Positions 1 to 8,835 of a stretch of 64,000 bases of DNA are shown here, in pieces. The position numbers and the translations under genes were made by a program. Source of the stretch: Plantactinospora soyae (lineage in GTDB: Bacteria; Actinomycetota; Actinomycetes; Mycobacteriales; Micromonosporaceae); NCBI RefSeq assembly GCF_014874095.1, contig NZ_JADBEB010000001.1, positions 496,001-560,000 on the forward strand. Reading direction: 5' to 3'. The notes beneath the pieces were generated by a model. It saw only the letters and a list, made by a program, of their open reading frames with translations, was not told the origin of the DNA and did no database searches. The stretch's first letter is position 1. Every line of letters starts with the position of its first letter.

Positions 1-1212
1 CTGGGCTCGGTGGAGGACCCGGACCGGGAGACCGCCTGGGGCTGGCACGACCTGGCGATGGCCTACTCGTACCTCAGCTTCCACGGGTACGCCCTCGGGG
101 CCATCGAGCGGGCCCGTCGGCTGGGGCTCACCTCGGGGATTCCGGAGGAGACCTTCGCCGCCCCGGGCATCCGGCTCCGCAACGCCGTCGCGCTGGACCA
201 TCACGGGGACAGCGACGGCTGCCTGCGGGTACTCCGGGACGTCGGCGGTGACCTGGAACGCTTCGTCCGGGCCGGTACGGCCGGACAACTGCGCCCGAGC
301 AGCCGGGCGGCGTACGGGTACGCGCTGGCCCGCCGGGCCGCCCTCGGCGCGGCGGCCGACCGGCCGGAGGTGCCGGAACTCGATCCGGCGTGGTTGCTGG
401 CCAACGGCGGGGACAGCACCCGTACCCGGGACATGCGTCAACTCGGCGGGGCGTGCCTGGCCATCGCCGCCGGCCGTCCGGCGGAGGCGATAACCCGGCT
501 CGAATCGATCCAGATCTCGGCGGAGACGCTGGGCGCGGCGGAACACGCCCGGCTCTCCAGCCTGGCGTACGCGGGGATCGGCGACCACGCCGCCGCGCAC
601 CGGGCCGACCGGTACGCGTTCCGGTTGGCGACCCAGCGCAACGACCGGCTCCGGGACGTCTACGTGGACGGCATCGCGGCGCGGATCGAGCACGAGGAGA
701 TGCGCCGGGAGGCCGCCCGGTACGAGGGCGAGGCGCTGACCGATCCGCTCACCGGGCTGCCGAACCGGCGCCGGCTGGAGCGGTACGTGGCCGGGATGGT
801 CAGCCGGGGCGAACCGGCGGTGATCGGCGTGGTCGACCTGGACGGCTTCAAGGCGGTGAACACGGCGCACGGGCACCACTCCGGTGACCTGGTGTTGCAG
901 CGGATCGCCGGGGTGATCAACCGGGTGATGCGCCGGGGTGACTTCGTGGCCCGGTACGGCGGTGACGAGTTCGTCGTGGTGCTGCCCGGCGCCGGGATGG
1001 CCGAGGCCGGCGAGGTGGGCCGGCGGATCGGTGCGGCGGTCGCCGCCGAGGACTGGGAGTCGCTGGTCCCGGGCACCCCGGTCGGGGTGAGCGTCGGCTT
1101 CGCCGAGGTACGGGCCTCGGGCACCGGCCTACGGGACGCGCTGGGCACCGCGTTCGAACTCGCCGACCGGGAGATGCTGCGGGCCAAGGCCCGGATCCAC
1201 GCGGCCCCCTGA
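1..1212 (+). CDS. GGDEF-domain diguanylate cyclase, 5' end outside window
   Basis: The C-terminal ~160 residues form a GGDEF domain that should make cyclic di-GMP from two GTP. Numbering from the GTG at base 10, the domain opens with DPLTGLPNRRR (245-255) and has the signature RYGGDEF with GGDEF at 317-321. An RxxD inhibitory I-site (308-311) lies exactly five residues before GGDEF, so product inhibition is likely. The upstream ~230 residues are Ala-rich and helical, resembling TPR-type sensor regions; I see no membrane segment. The frame is open through base 1 with no stop, so the GTG at 10 is probably internal and the gene starts to the left of the window. It converges on prfA with a 50-bp gap. 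Confidence 0.9.
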   Translation: MGSVEDPDRETAWGWHDLAMAYSYLSFHGYALGAIERARRLGLTSGIPEETFAAPGIRLRNAVALDHHGDSDGCLRVLRDVGGDLERFVRAGTAGQLRPSSRAAYGYALARRAALGAAADRPEVPELDPAWLLANGGDSTRTRDMRQLGGACLAIAAGRPAEAITRLESIQISAETLGAAEHARLSSLAYAGIGDHAAAHRADRYAFRLATQRNDRLRDVYVDGIAARIEHEEMRREAARYEGEALTDPLTGLPNRRRLERYVAGMVSRGEPAVIGVVDLDGFKAVNTAHGHHSGDLVLQRIAGVINRVMRRGDFVARYGGDEFVVVLPGAGMAEAGEVGRRIGAAVAAEDWESLVPGTPVGVSVGFAEVRASGTGLRDALGTAFELADREMLRAKARIHAAP

Positions 1213-1262
1213 CGCCCGCCCTTCCACCCCGGCCGGGGTCGACCGGCGGCGGGACGGTTCGG

Positions 1263-2351
1263 TCAGCGACGGGACAGTTCGGTCTCCCCGGCCAGCCGTG
1301 CCGACCGGTCCGCCTCGGCCAGCGCGTCGAGTACGCCGTCCAGGTCACCGGCCAGCGCCAGGTCCAGGTTGTACGCCGTGTACCCGATCCGATGGTCGGT
1401 GATCCGGTTCTGCGGGAAGTTGTACGTCCGGATCCGCTCGGACCGGTCGACGGTGCGTACCTGCGACCGTCGGGCGTCCGAGGCCGCCGCGTCGGCCTGC
1501 TCCTGCGCGTTGGCGAGCAGTCGGGCGCGCAGGATCCGCATCGCCTGCTCCCGGTTCTGCAACTGGGACTTCTCGTTCTGGCAGGAGACCACGATCCCGG
1601 TCGGCAGGTGGGTGATCCGGACCGCCGAGTCGGTGGTGTTGACCGACTGGCCACCCGGTCCCGACGAGCGGAACACGTCGATCCGCAGTTCGTTGGGGTC
1701 GATCGTGACGTCGACGTCCTCGGCCTCGGGCAGCACGAGTACGCCGGCCGCGCTGGTGTGGATCCGGCCCTGGGACTCGGTGACCGGCACCCGCTGCACC
1801 CGGTGCACCCCGCCCTCCCACTTCAGCCGGGACCAGACCCCGTTGCCGCCCTCCGGCACACCCCGGGCCTTCACCGCGAGCGAGACGTCCTTGACTCCGC
1901 CGAGGTCGGAGTCCTGCGCGTCGAGCACCTCGGTCGCCCAGCCGTGCCGCTCGGCGTACCGCAGGTACATCCGGAGCAGGTCACCGGCGAACAGCGCCGA
2001 CTCCTCGCCGCCCTCGCCCGCCTTGATCTCCAGGATCACGTCCTTGGCGTCGTGCGGGTCACGCGGGATCAGCAGTTCGGCCAGCCGGGCTTCCAGCGCC
2101 GGCAGGACCGTGGCGAGCGACTCCGCCTCGGTCGCGAACGACGGGTCCTCGGCGGCCAACTCGCGGGCCGCGGTCAGGTCTGCGCGGGCCTGCTCCAGCT
2201 CACCGGCGGCCTTGTGCAGCGGGGTCAACTCGGCGAACCGTCGGCCCACCCGCCGGGCGGTGTTCTGGTCGCCGTGGATCGCCGGATCGGCGAGCCGTCG
2301 TTCCAGCTCCGCGTACTCGTCGAGGAGGCTGGCCAGCCGGTCGCCGCTCAT
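1263..2351 (-). CDS. prfA: peptide chain release factor 1
   Basis: Reads UAA and UAG stop codons in the ribosomal A site and triggers peptidyl-tRNA hydrolysis. The 362-residue length is normal for RF1. The catalytic GGQ is at 233-235 and the stop-codon-reading tripeptide is PVT (189-191), the PxT type that separates RF1 from RF2. A clear ribosome binding site (AAGGAG) precedes the ATG. It lies downstream of rpmE on the same strand, a usual actinobacterial order. The common next gene, the RF methyltransferase prmC, is absent: a convergent GGDEF gene follows instead. Confidence 0.98.
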   Translation of the reverse strand: MSGDRLASLLDEYAELERRLADPAIHGDQNTARRVGRRFAELTPLHKAAGELEQARADLTAARELAAEDPSFATEAESLATVLPALEARLAELLIPRDPHDAKDVILEIKAGEGGEESALFAGDLLRMYLRYAERHGWATEVLDAQDSDLGGVKDVSLAVKARGVPEGGNGVWSRLKWEGGVHRVQRVPVTESQGRIHTSAAGVLVLPEAEDVDVTIDPNELRIDVFRSSGPGGQSVNTTDSAVRITHLPTGIVVSCQNEKSQLQNREQAMRILRARLLANAQEQADAAASDARRSQVRTVDRSERIRTYNFPQNRITDHRIGYTAYNLDLALAGDLDGVLDALAEADRSARLAGETELSRR

Positions 2352-2501
2352 GCTCGTACTCCTTCTGCTGGTACCGCATCGCGCACCGCCGCCGGAGTGC
2401 CGGGCAGGCTCGCGGCTCGGGCGTACGAACGACGCAGGCCGACGGTGCCGCCGTACGGCGTCCCCGCGGTGGGCACAGCGCCGGTGAGATGGCGCACGTG
2501 T

Positions 2502-2543
2502 GACGGCGCCCGCCCCCGGTACGGACCGGAGGCGGGCGCCGTC
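2502..2543 (-). terminator. hairpin downstream of rpmE
   Basis: Perfect 13-bp inverted repeat: GACGGCGCCCGCC at 2502-2514 pairs with 2531-2543. It starts 8 bp after the rpmE stop on the minus strand. There is no T tract, as is common in actinobacterial hairpin terminators. It may separate rpmE from prfA transcription or act as an mRNA 3' stabiliser. Confidence 0.7.
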
Positions 2544-2550
2544 GACGCTG

Positions 2551-2775
2551 CTACTTGGCCTTCTTCGCCTGAACCTTGGCGTACTTCTGCTGGAACTTCG
2601 CGACCCGGCCGGCGGTGTCGAGCACGCGCTGCTTGCCGGTGTAGAACGGGTGGCAGGCGCTGCAGGTCTCGACGTGGATCGAGCCGCCCTTGGCGGTGCT
2701 GCGGGTCGTGAACGTGCTGCCGCACGAGCAGGTCACCTCGGTCGTGACGTACTCGGGGTGGATGCTGGGCTTCAT
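2551..2775 (-). CDS. rpmE: 50S ribosomal protein L31, zinc-binding form
   Basis: Small ribosomal protein that bridges the 50S and 30S subunits. The 74 residues start MKPSIHPEY, typical for bacterial L31. Four cysteines (C16, C18, C37, C40; CSCG and CSAC) make this the zinc-binding C+ form; Cys-free paralogues are usually induced under zinc limitation. AAAGGA precedes the ATG. The Lys-rich tail is normal. It lies between rho and prfA, as in many actinobacteria, although other genes are inserted between rho and rpmE here. Confidence 0.97.
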   Translation of the reverse strand: MKPSIHPEYVTTEVTCSCGSTFTTRSTAKGGSIHVETCSACHPFYTGKQRVLDTAGRVAKFQQKYAKVQAKKAK

Positions 2776-3004
2776 GTCGCCTCGGTCCTTTCATCGATGG
2801 TCGCCGGGTCGCCGTCGGCATCCGTCACCCGCGATAGGCCTATCGCTGCGAGGTGACGGACTCAGGCGTGAACCGGAACCGTTGGCCGACTGACCAGTGT
2901 GCCATGGCTGTGGGGCCGGCCCGAAATCGGGCTGCACACTCGATCCGTGACGGATAACGTCACTCCTCCCTCTCGCATTCCCGCCCCGCCGGAAGGCACA
3001 CCCC

Positions 3005-4156
3005 GTGATCCCCGCTGCCGCCCATCCCGCCACCGTGGCCCCGGCCGCCGCTGCCGTCACCCGACTCGCCGACATCCTCGATCCGGCGGCGCTGGAAATC
3101 GCCATCGCGGACGGCCACGTACGGATGCAGCGCCATCCGGACCGGACGCTGTCGATCTACAACTACACCGAATCGTGCGTCTACGCCCGTAACTGGACGC
3201 CGGTGACGCTGGCCTGTCGGGGTCTGATCGTGGACGACGCCTCCGGGGTGGTGCTGGCCCGGCCGTACCCGAAGTTCTTCAACCACGACCAGCCGGGCGC
3301 ACCGGACCTCCGGATGGACGCACCGGCGGACATCACCGACAAGAGCGACGGCTCGCTCGGCGTCCTGTACCCGGACGGGGACGGCTTCGCGGTCGCCACC
3401 CGGGGATCGTTCGACTCCGACCAGGCCCGGCACGCGACCGCCGTGCTGCGCGGCCGCTACCCCGACTTCGCCCCGCCGCCCGGTCACACCGTGCTGGTCG
3501 AGATCATCTACCCGGCCAACCGGATCGTGCTCGACTACGGCGACCTGGACGACCTGGTGCTGCTCGGCATGGTGGAGATCGCGACCGGCCGCAGCACCGG
3601 ACCCGGGGCGGTGCCCGACTGGCCCGGACCGGTGGTCGAGCGACTGCCGCACCGCACCCTCGCGGAGGCGCTTGTCGCCCCGGTACGCGACGGCCGGGAG
3701 GGCCTGGTCGTGCACTGGCCGGACACCGACGCCCGAGTCAAGATCAAGTACCCGGAGTACGTCCGGCTGCACCGCCTGACGTTCGGGCTGAACGCCCGGG
3801 TCGTCTGGGAGTTCCTGGTCACCGGGCAGGATCTCGGCACCTGGGTGGCGCCGCTGCCCGACGAGTTCCACCGCTGGGTCGACTCGGTCGTGGCCGAGCT
3901 GACCGCGACGGTCGAGGCCCGGACCGCGAAGATCGAGACGGCGTACCGTGAGATCGTGGCCGAGCTGCCCGAGGGATGGACCCGTCGCGACTTCGCCGAG
4001 CGCGCCGGCCGGCACCCCGAGCGCGCCTACCTCTTCCTGCGCCTCGACGGCAAGGACTACCGCCCGCTGCTCTGGCAGCGGATCCGCCCCTCAGCCGACT
4101 GGACCCCCGCCTCACGTGGCGACGGCGCGACCGCGCGAACCGAGGAGGCGGCGTGA
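3005..4156 (+). CDS. T4 Rnl1-like RNA ligase
   Basis: Likely ATP-dependent RNA ligase that seals 5'-phosphate to 3'-OH RNA ends through a ligase-AMP intermediate. Nucleotidyltransferase motifs are in order: adenylated lysine in motif I, KSDGSLG (K113); an RG preceding it (R72-G73); VLVEIIYPANRIV (E166) as motif III/IIIa; REGLVVHW (E232) as motif IV; VKIKYPEYV (K246, K248) as motif V. The 383-residue length fits the Rnl1 family (T4 Rnl1 is 374). The GTG at 3005 is the first start. The gene ends in a GTGA overlap with the first of two 78-bp repeats, and then a kinase/phosphatase gene follows, which together make an end-healing and sealing pair. Family assignment is firm; the physiological RNA target is unknown. 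Confidence 0.88.
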   Translation: MIPAAAHPATVAPAAAAVTRLADILDPAALEIAIADGHVRMQRHPDRTLSIYNYTESCVYARNWTPVTLACRGLIVDDASGVVLARPYPKFFNHDQPGAPDLRMDAPADITDKSDGSLGVLYPDGDGFAVATRGSFDSDQARHATAVLRGRYPDFAPPPGHTVLVEIIYPANRIVLDYGDLDDLVLLGMVEIATGRSTGPGAVPDWPGPVVERLPHRTLAEALVAPVRDGREGLVVHWPDTDARVKIKYPEYVRLHRLTFGLNARVVWEFLVTGQDLGTWVAPLPDEFHRWVDSVVAELTATVEARTAKIETAYREIVAELPEGWTRRDFAERAGRHPERAYLFLRLDGKDYRPLLWQRIRPSADWTPASRGDGATARTEEAA

Positions 4157-4307
4157 CTGAGCGCAGCGAGGTCACCGGCCAGCTCAGTGGACAAGGTCAC
4201 GACGACGACGAGCGAAGCGAGGAGACGGGCGTGACTGAGCGCAGCGAGGTCACCGGCCAGCTCAGTGGACAAGGTCACGACGACGACGAGCGAAGCGAGG
4301 AGACGGC
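4153..4307 (+). repeat. two tandem 78/77-bp RSE-type repeats
   Basis: Unit 1 is 4153-4230 (78 bp) and unit 2 is 4231-4307 (77 bp, one G shorter at the end). The two are otherwise identical. Each begins GTGACTGAGCGCAGCGAGG and contains GAGCGAAGCGAGGAG near its end. The array sits exactly between the ligase stop (GTGA at 4153-4156) and the kinase start (GTGA at 4308-4311), as if inserted into one GTGA stop/start overlap that each unit recreates. Repeats of this RSE style are, from memory, common between genes in Micromonosporaceae. Confidence 0.92.
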
Positions 4308-4311
4308 GTGA
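4153..4311 (+). CDS. possible 52-codon ORF made of the two repeats
   Basis: The repeats stay in frame from GTG 4153 to a TGA at 4309-4311 and would encode two near-identical 26-residue units (VTERSEVTGQLSGQGHDDDE then RSEET). The start overlaps the ligase stop and the stop overlaps the kinase start, both as GTGA. This would allow ribosomes to pass from ligase to kinase by termination-reinitiation. Whether the peptide has a role or is only a translated spacer cannot be seen from the sequence. Confidence 0.35.
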   Translation: MTERSEVTGQLSGQGHDDDERSEETGVTERSEVTGQLSGQGHDDDERSEETA

Positions 4312-5210
4312 CCCGACTGATCGTCACCCGTGGGCTGCCCGCGTCCGGCAAGACGACCTTCGCCCGGAAGCTACAGCCCGGCGTGGTCCGGGTGAACCGC
4401 GACGACCTGCGCCGGATGCTGCACGGCGAGCGGCTGTTCACCCAGTGGGCCGAGGGCCAGGTGACCGTCGTGCAGCGGGCACAGGTCGAGGCGCTGCTGC
4501 GGGCCCGGGCCGATGTCTGCGTCGACGACACCAACCTGCGGTCCCGGACCCTGCGGGACTGGGCCGCGCTCGCCGCCCGGTTCGGGGCGAGCTTCGAGGT
4601 GCACGACTTCACCGACGTACCGGTGGACGAGTGTGTGCGGCGCGACGCCGAGCGGCCGGAGCAGGACCGGGTCGGCGAGGAGGCCATCCGGCGGTTGCAC
4701 GACCGCTATCTCGCCGGTCGTAAGCTGCCGCTACCGCTGCCGACCATCGAGCCGGGCGGGCCGGCGACCGTCTACACGCCACCGCCGTCGGCCGACGCAC
4801 CGGAGATCGTACTGGTGGACATCGACGGCACGGTCGCGCTGATGGCCGGACGCAGCCCGTACGACATGAGCCGGGTCGGCGAGGACCAGCCCAACCACGC
4901 CGTCATCGCGGCGGTCCGGGCGATGCACTCCGCCGGCTACGGCGTGGTCTTCTGCACCGGGCGGGACGCGTCCTGCCGGGAGCAGACCACGGCGTGGCTG
5001 GACCAGCACGTCGGTCTCCCCTACCTGGCCCTGCACATGCGGGCGGTCGGCGACGCCCGGCGGGACTCCGTCGTCAAGCGGGAGATTTTCGACCGGGAGA
5101 TCCGCGACCGGTACCGGGTGGTCGGGGTCTTCGACGACCGGATGCAGGTGGTCCAGATGTGGCGCGAACTCGGCCTGACCGTCTTCCAGGTCGCCGAGGG
5201 CGACTTCTGA
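4308..5210 (+). CDS. polynucleotide kinase-phosphatase (RNA end healing)
   Basis: Two-domain end-healing enzyme of the T4 Pnkp type. The N-terminal kinase has a P-loop GLPASGKTT (9-17) and the NRDDLRRML block (30-38) seen in 5'-OH polynucleotide kinases. The C-terminal HAD phosphatase has DIDGT (D171, D173), CTGR (216-219), K257 and FDDR with D276/D277, so it should remove 3' or 2',3'-cyclic phosphates. The 300-residue length matches T4 Pnkp (301). It would make 5'-phosphate and 3'-OH ends for the ligase just upstream. The GTG start overlaps the stop of the repeat ORF. Substrates could be tRNA or other RNAs cut by ribotoxins; that is inference. Confidence 0.9.
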   Translation: MTRLIVTRGLPASGKTTFARKLQPGVVRVNRDDLRRMLHGERLFTQWAEGQVTVVQRAQVEALLRARADVCVDDTNLRSRTLRDWAALAARFGASFEVHDFTDVPVDECVRRDAERPEQDRVGEEAIRRLHDRYLAGRKLPLPLPTIEPGGPATVYTPPPSADAPEIVLVDIDGTVALMAGRSPYDMSRVGEDQPNHAVIAAVRAMHSAGYGVVFCTGRDASCREQTTAWLDQHVGLPYLALHMRAVGDARRDSVVKREIFDREIRDRYRVVGVFDDRMQVVQMWRELGLTVFQVAEGDF

Positions 5211-5240
5211 CCCGCAGCATCCCCGCAACTGCATGCTTCT

Positions 5241-5280
5241 GGGAAGTTCGGCTCGTCACGCCTGACCGGCCGAACTCCCC
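5241..5280. terminator. hairpin between convergent genes
   Basis: GGGAAGTTCGGC (5241-5252) pairs with GCCGAACTCCCC (5269-5280) with one mismatch. It lies between the convergent kinase/phosphatase gene and the large secreted protein gene, so it could serve both. Confidence 0.6.
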
Positions 5281-5285
5281 GGGGA

Positions 5286-8200
5286 TCACGTGAGGTTCCG
5301 GGTGAGCGGGACGGTGGCCCGGGCCGAGACTCCGTTGACCGTGACAGTGAGCTGCACCGATCCGGTCGACCGCAGCCCGGTCAGCCGGCCGGTGTCCGGG
5401 TCGAACCAGGCGGCGTGCCACGGTCGCAGGCCCCACAGCGATCCGATGTGGAGGTTCGCCGAACCGGACCAGTCGGCGCTCAGCGGCGCGGCGACCGGCA
5501 CCTGACGACCACCGGGCTGGGTGACCGTGGCGGTCACCGGCAACGCCGTGCCGCCCGGCAGGGCCGGTGGGGCGGTCAGGGCCAGAGTGTCCACATGGGC
5601 CCGGGTCTGCGCGCTCACCCACCGGGGCCCGTCCGCCAGCGGGTTCCGCCGGGCGGCCGCCGCCTCCGCCGGGCTCACCGGATCGACGCCGAACATCGTC
5701 CAGCCGGTGAACCCGCCCAGGTGTGGGGCGGTCGACGGGTTCTTTCCGGTGTTGCCGTTGATCAGGTACGGCACGCCGTCGACCCGGTCGGCGTGGAAGG
5801 TGCCGACGTGCGCGCCGACGAACAGCGCTCCCTTGCCGGTGTCCTGCTGGAAGTCGGCCAGCCAGCGTTCCAGCAGCGCCGCCTCCTTACGGTCACCGAG
5901 TTGGCTCGCCCTGGCCGGTGTCGGGTCCCGGGGCGCGTGGTGCTCCAGCACCACCACCGAGCCGACAGCCGGGTTCCGGGCCGCCTCGTCCAGCGCCGTA
6001 CGCAGCGCCCGGACCTGGGCGAACCCGCTACCGCGCAGGCTGCCGGCCGAGGTGTCCAGGGTGACGAACCGGGTCCGGGTACCGCCACCGGCCGGGGCAT
6101 GGTCGAAGACCCGGGAGGTGTTCCCGAACACCGACCGGAAGTTCGTGATCGGGGCGCCCATGATCTCGTGGTTGCCCGGCACGTAGTAGTAGGGCAGCGC
6201 GCCGCCGAGTTCCTCGTCCAGGATCCGCTTCGCCAGCGCGAAGTCGGCCGGGTACGCGGTGTCCACGAAGTCGCCGTTGATCACCAGGAAGTCCGGCCGG
6301 GCGGCCCTGACCTCGCGCAGCGTACGACGGGCCTGGGCGACCAGGTCGCTGTCCGGGTCGGCGGCGACGAACTGGGCGTCGGAGAGCACCGCGAACCGCC
6401 AGGGTGCCCGGTCCACGGTGCCGTCGGTGAGCACGATCCGGTCGGTCCGGAGCGGCTCGGCCGGCGGGGTCACCTCGGACGGCACCAACGCCTCGATGTC
6501 GTCGATGGCCACCTCCCCGGTGTACGCCGCCGCCGCATCGGTCTCCGCCACGTAGAACCGCCGGATCCGCAGCGGGTACACGACTCCGGCCGGCACCGCC
6601 ATCTCGACGTACCGCCAGCCGGTCCAGTCCAGGTACGGGCCGCGCAGTACGTGCTGCTGGTCCAGTGCGTCGTGCAGGTGCAGGCTCGGCCACTCGCCGT
6701 TGCCGGAGCTGTGGATCCACATGCCGAACGCCTGCGGCTGGCCGGCGACCGGGATGTAGGCGGGCGGGTCGGCGTACGCGGCCCGGGTGCCGGTGGACTG
6801 GCCGAAGTCGTACGCCAGCTTCAGGCCGGTGCCGGTGCGGCCCGGCACCGGGCTGGCCGATCCGGTGGCGCGGGCCGCGCTGAACCGCCACGAGGCGGCG
6901 TCGTCGAACATCGCCACCGGTACCCGGGTGAGCCCGACGGTCACCGGTACGACGGTGCTGGTCCCGCCGACCCGCACGGTGACCAGTCCGGCGCCGCTGT
7001 CGACCAGGGCCCGGACCGACAGGCTGCCGTCGTCGAGCGGAGTGATCTCCAGCAGTTCCCGGTCGTACTCCAGCCGCACGTCGGCCGGCTCGATCGGCGC
7101 GGTGTTGCCCTCGGCGTCGTAGCCGACCACGCCGAACGTGCCGGTGCCGTCGGCACCGGGAAGCCCGACCTTGTCCACGGTGCCGTCGATCCGGGCCAGC
7201 GGCCCGAGCACGGTCAGCCCCAGTTCGCCCGCTGCCCGGCCCCGGGCGGCGGTGACGGTGGCCGCACCGGGCAGCCGGGCCCGGAACACCCCGGCGGAGT
7301 CGACGGTGCCCCGGGTCGCCGGTCCGACCCGCCAGCTCGGCCTGCCGGTCGCCGGTCCGTAGGTCTCGTCGTGGCCGGCCGCGCTCAACCGGCGGGTCAG
7401 CCCGGGAAAGACCCGGTCCGGACGGCCGCCGCGCACCGGGCCGATCCCCGGCGCCGTTCTCGGGTCGAGCACGGTCTTCAGCCAGTACGCGGTCAGCCGG
7501 CCACTCCCGGTCGGGGCGAACAGCGCCAGACCGTTCGGCACCGGACGCTCCGAGCCGTCGGAGGGGGCGTTCTCCACCCGTACCGCCGGCCCGCCGGGTT
7601 CCCGGGCGAGCAGGGTGGACGAGCCGCCGCCGTCCAGGTTGAGCGCGTTGTGCGCACCGAGTCCGGCCATCATCGCGCCGAGTTCGGTCAGCGTCACGCC
7701 CCGGCTGTCGGCCTGCCGACCGTCCACAGTGAGCAGATACATCTTCCGGCCGTCGGCGGAGAACCCGACCGCCGTACGGGGCTCGGAGTTGACGTCGCCG
7801 ATGTCCTGCGCCACCCCGTCCCGGACCAGCACCCGGTTGCCGCCGACAGCGGCGCGCAGGGTGCTTCCGTCGGCGGGCTTGGGCGCGTACGCGATGTCGA
7901 CCGGGTCACCGGGGCGCAGCGCGGCGAGCGCGTCGGCGCCGGCCTCCCGGCCGAGCAGGATCGTCGTACCGGCCGGGATCGGGCCGCTGCCGGCGGCGCT
8001 GGCCACCGTGCCGACCCGACCGCCGAGTACGGTCACCTCGGTCACCCGGCCGGCTCCCTCGACCGCCCGGTTCCGGGCGTACGACCCCCAGAGCGGAGTG
8101 AAGACGCCGACGCCACCCGGGGCGACCATGTTGTTGAACTGGGTCAGCGGGACCGGCCCGCCCGGCAGGGTGGCGGTGCCGTCGAAGTGCACCTGGACGA

Positions 8201-8753
8201 CCCGGCCCACCCCCTCGGCGGTCACCCCGGCCGCCTCGACGTGCCCGGCGACCGGCGACTGGATCAGCCGGCCGCCCTGAATGCCGATGCCCTGGGCGGC
8301 GCCCGAGTTGTTGATGTCGAAGAAGTCGCCGTTGACCGCGGCCACCGCACCGGCCCGGTCGACCGCCTTACGCAGCGGTTCCGCCTTCGCCACCTCGCCG
8401 GAGTTGACGTAGTCCACGCTGAGCCCGCCGGTCAGGTCGGCGGTGAGCGCGTCGGCCCGGATCCAGCCGTTCGCGTCGAACCGGTCGTACGAGGTCAGGT
8501 CGAGTCCGGGCGCGACGGGTCGGGTCCGGCTGTCGGTCTCGATCCCGTCGTCGGCGGCGGTGACCGCGACCGGGCTGGACGACGGGGATCCGGTCGAGGA
8601 GGCGCGCGGACCCTCGTCGACGGCGGTGCCGGTGGCGGGAGCCGGGGCCGGAGCGGCCGACACCGGGGCGGCCGGGACCGGGCCGACGACGGTCAGGGAC
8701 GGCACCAGGAGCAGCAGACCGGCGAGGCGGGCGGATCGGCGGCGGATGACCAT
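5286..8753 (-). CDS. secreted phosphodiester glycosidase (NAGPA) / metallophosphoesterase fusion
   Basis: A 1155-residue exported protein. The N-terminus has Arg residues, a hydrophobic stretch (10-25) and Ala-Pro-rich sequence, i.e. a signal peptide. Residues ~100-410 form a NAGPA-like domain with NGDFFD (141-146) and LDGGGSS (373-379); this family cleaves phosphodiester-linked sugars. The middle (~420-780) looks like Ig-like and carbohydrate-binding beta domains. Residues ~790-1060 are a calcineurin-like metallophosphoesterase with LSDAQF, NGDFVD and PGNHE. A beta-rich tail follows. The combination suggests attack on sugar-phosphodiester polymers such as teichoic acids outside the cell; that role is inferred. 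It stands alone, convergent with the RNA-repair pair. Confidence 0.85.
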   Translation of the reverse strand: MVIRRRSARLAGLLLLVPSLTVVGPVPAAPVSAAPAPAPATGTAVDEGPRASSTGSPSSSPVAVTAADDGIETDSRTRPVAPGLDLTSYDRFDANGWIRADALTADLTGGLSVDYVNSGEVAKAEPLRKAVDRAGAVAAVNGDFFDINNSGAAQGIGIQGGRLIQSPVAGHVEAAGVTAEGVGRVVQVHFDGTATLPGGPVPLTQFNNMVAPGGVGVFTPLWGSYARNRAVEGAGRVTEVTVLGGRVGTVASAAGSGPIPAGTTILLGREAGADALAALRPGDPVDIAYAPKPADGSTLRAAVGGNRVLVRDGVAQDIGDVNSEPRTAVGFSADGRKMYLLTVDGRQADSRGVTLTELGAMMAGLGAHNALNLDGGGSSTLLAREPGGPAVRVENAPSDGSERPVPNGLALFAPTGSGRLTAYWLKTVLDPRTAPGIGPVRGGRPDRVFPGLTRRLSAAGHDETYGPATGRPSWRVGPATRGTVDSAGVFRARLPGAATVTAARGRAAGELGLTVLGPLARIDGTVDKVGLPGADGTGTFGVVGYDAEGNTAPIEPADVRLEYDRELLEITPLDDGSLSVRALVDSGAGLVTVRVGGTSTVVPVTVGLTRVPVAMFDDAASWRFSAARATGSASPVPGRTGTGLKLAYDFGQSTGTRAAYADPPAYIPVAGQPQAFGMWIHSSGNGEWPSLHLHDALDQQHVLRGPYLDWTGWRYVEMAVPAGVVYPLRIRRFYVAETDAAAAYTGEVAIDDIEALVPSEVTPPAEPLRTDRIVLTDGTVDRAPWRFAVLSDAQFVAADPDSDLVAQARRTLREVRAARPDFLVINGDFVDTAYPADFALAKRILDEELGGALPYYYVPGNHEIMGAPITNFRSVFGNTSRVFDHAPAGGGTRTRFVTLDTSAGSLRGSGFAQVRALRTALDEAARNPAVGSVVVLEHHAPRDPTPARASQLGDRKEAALLERWLADFQQDTGKGALFVGAHVGTFHADRVDGVPYLINGNTGKNPSTAPHLGGFTGWTMFGVDPVSPAEAAAARRNPLADGPRWVSAQTRAHVDTLALTAPPALPGGTALPVTATVTQPGGRQVPVAAPLSADWSGSANLHIGSLWGLRPWHAAWFDPDTGRLTGLRSTGSVQLTVTVNGVSARATVPLTRNLT

Positions 8754-8835
8754 GCCCGGTAGTCAACCCGACGACGTATAGAAGTTTCAATACCTGGCAT
8801 CTGAACCGAAGGAAAATTCCATCACCCGACTGCGG

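Noticed and set aside
5415-8762. 1115-residue plus-strand ORF opposite the NAGPA/phosphoesterase gene
   Set aside because: Antisense frame in GC-rich DNA; protein is His/Arg/Gly/Pro-rich without domains, and the minus-strand gene has clear domains.
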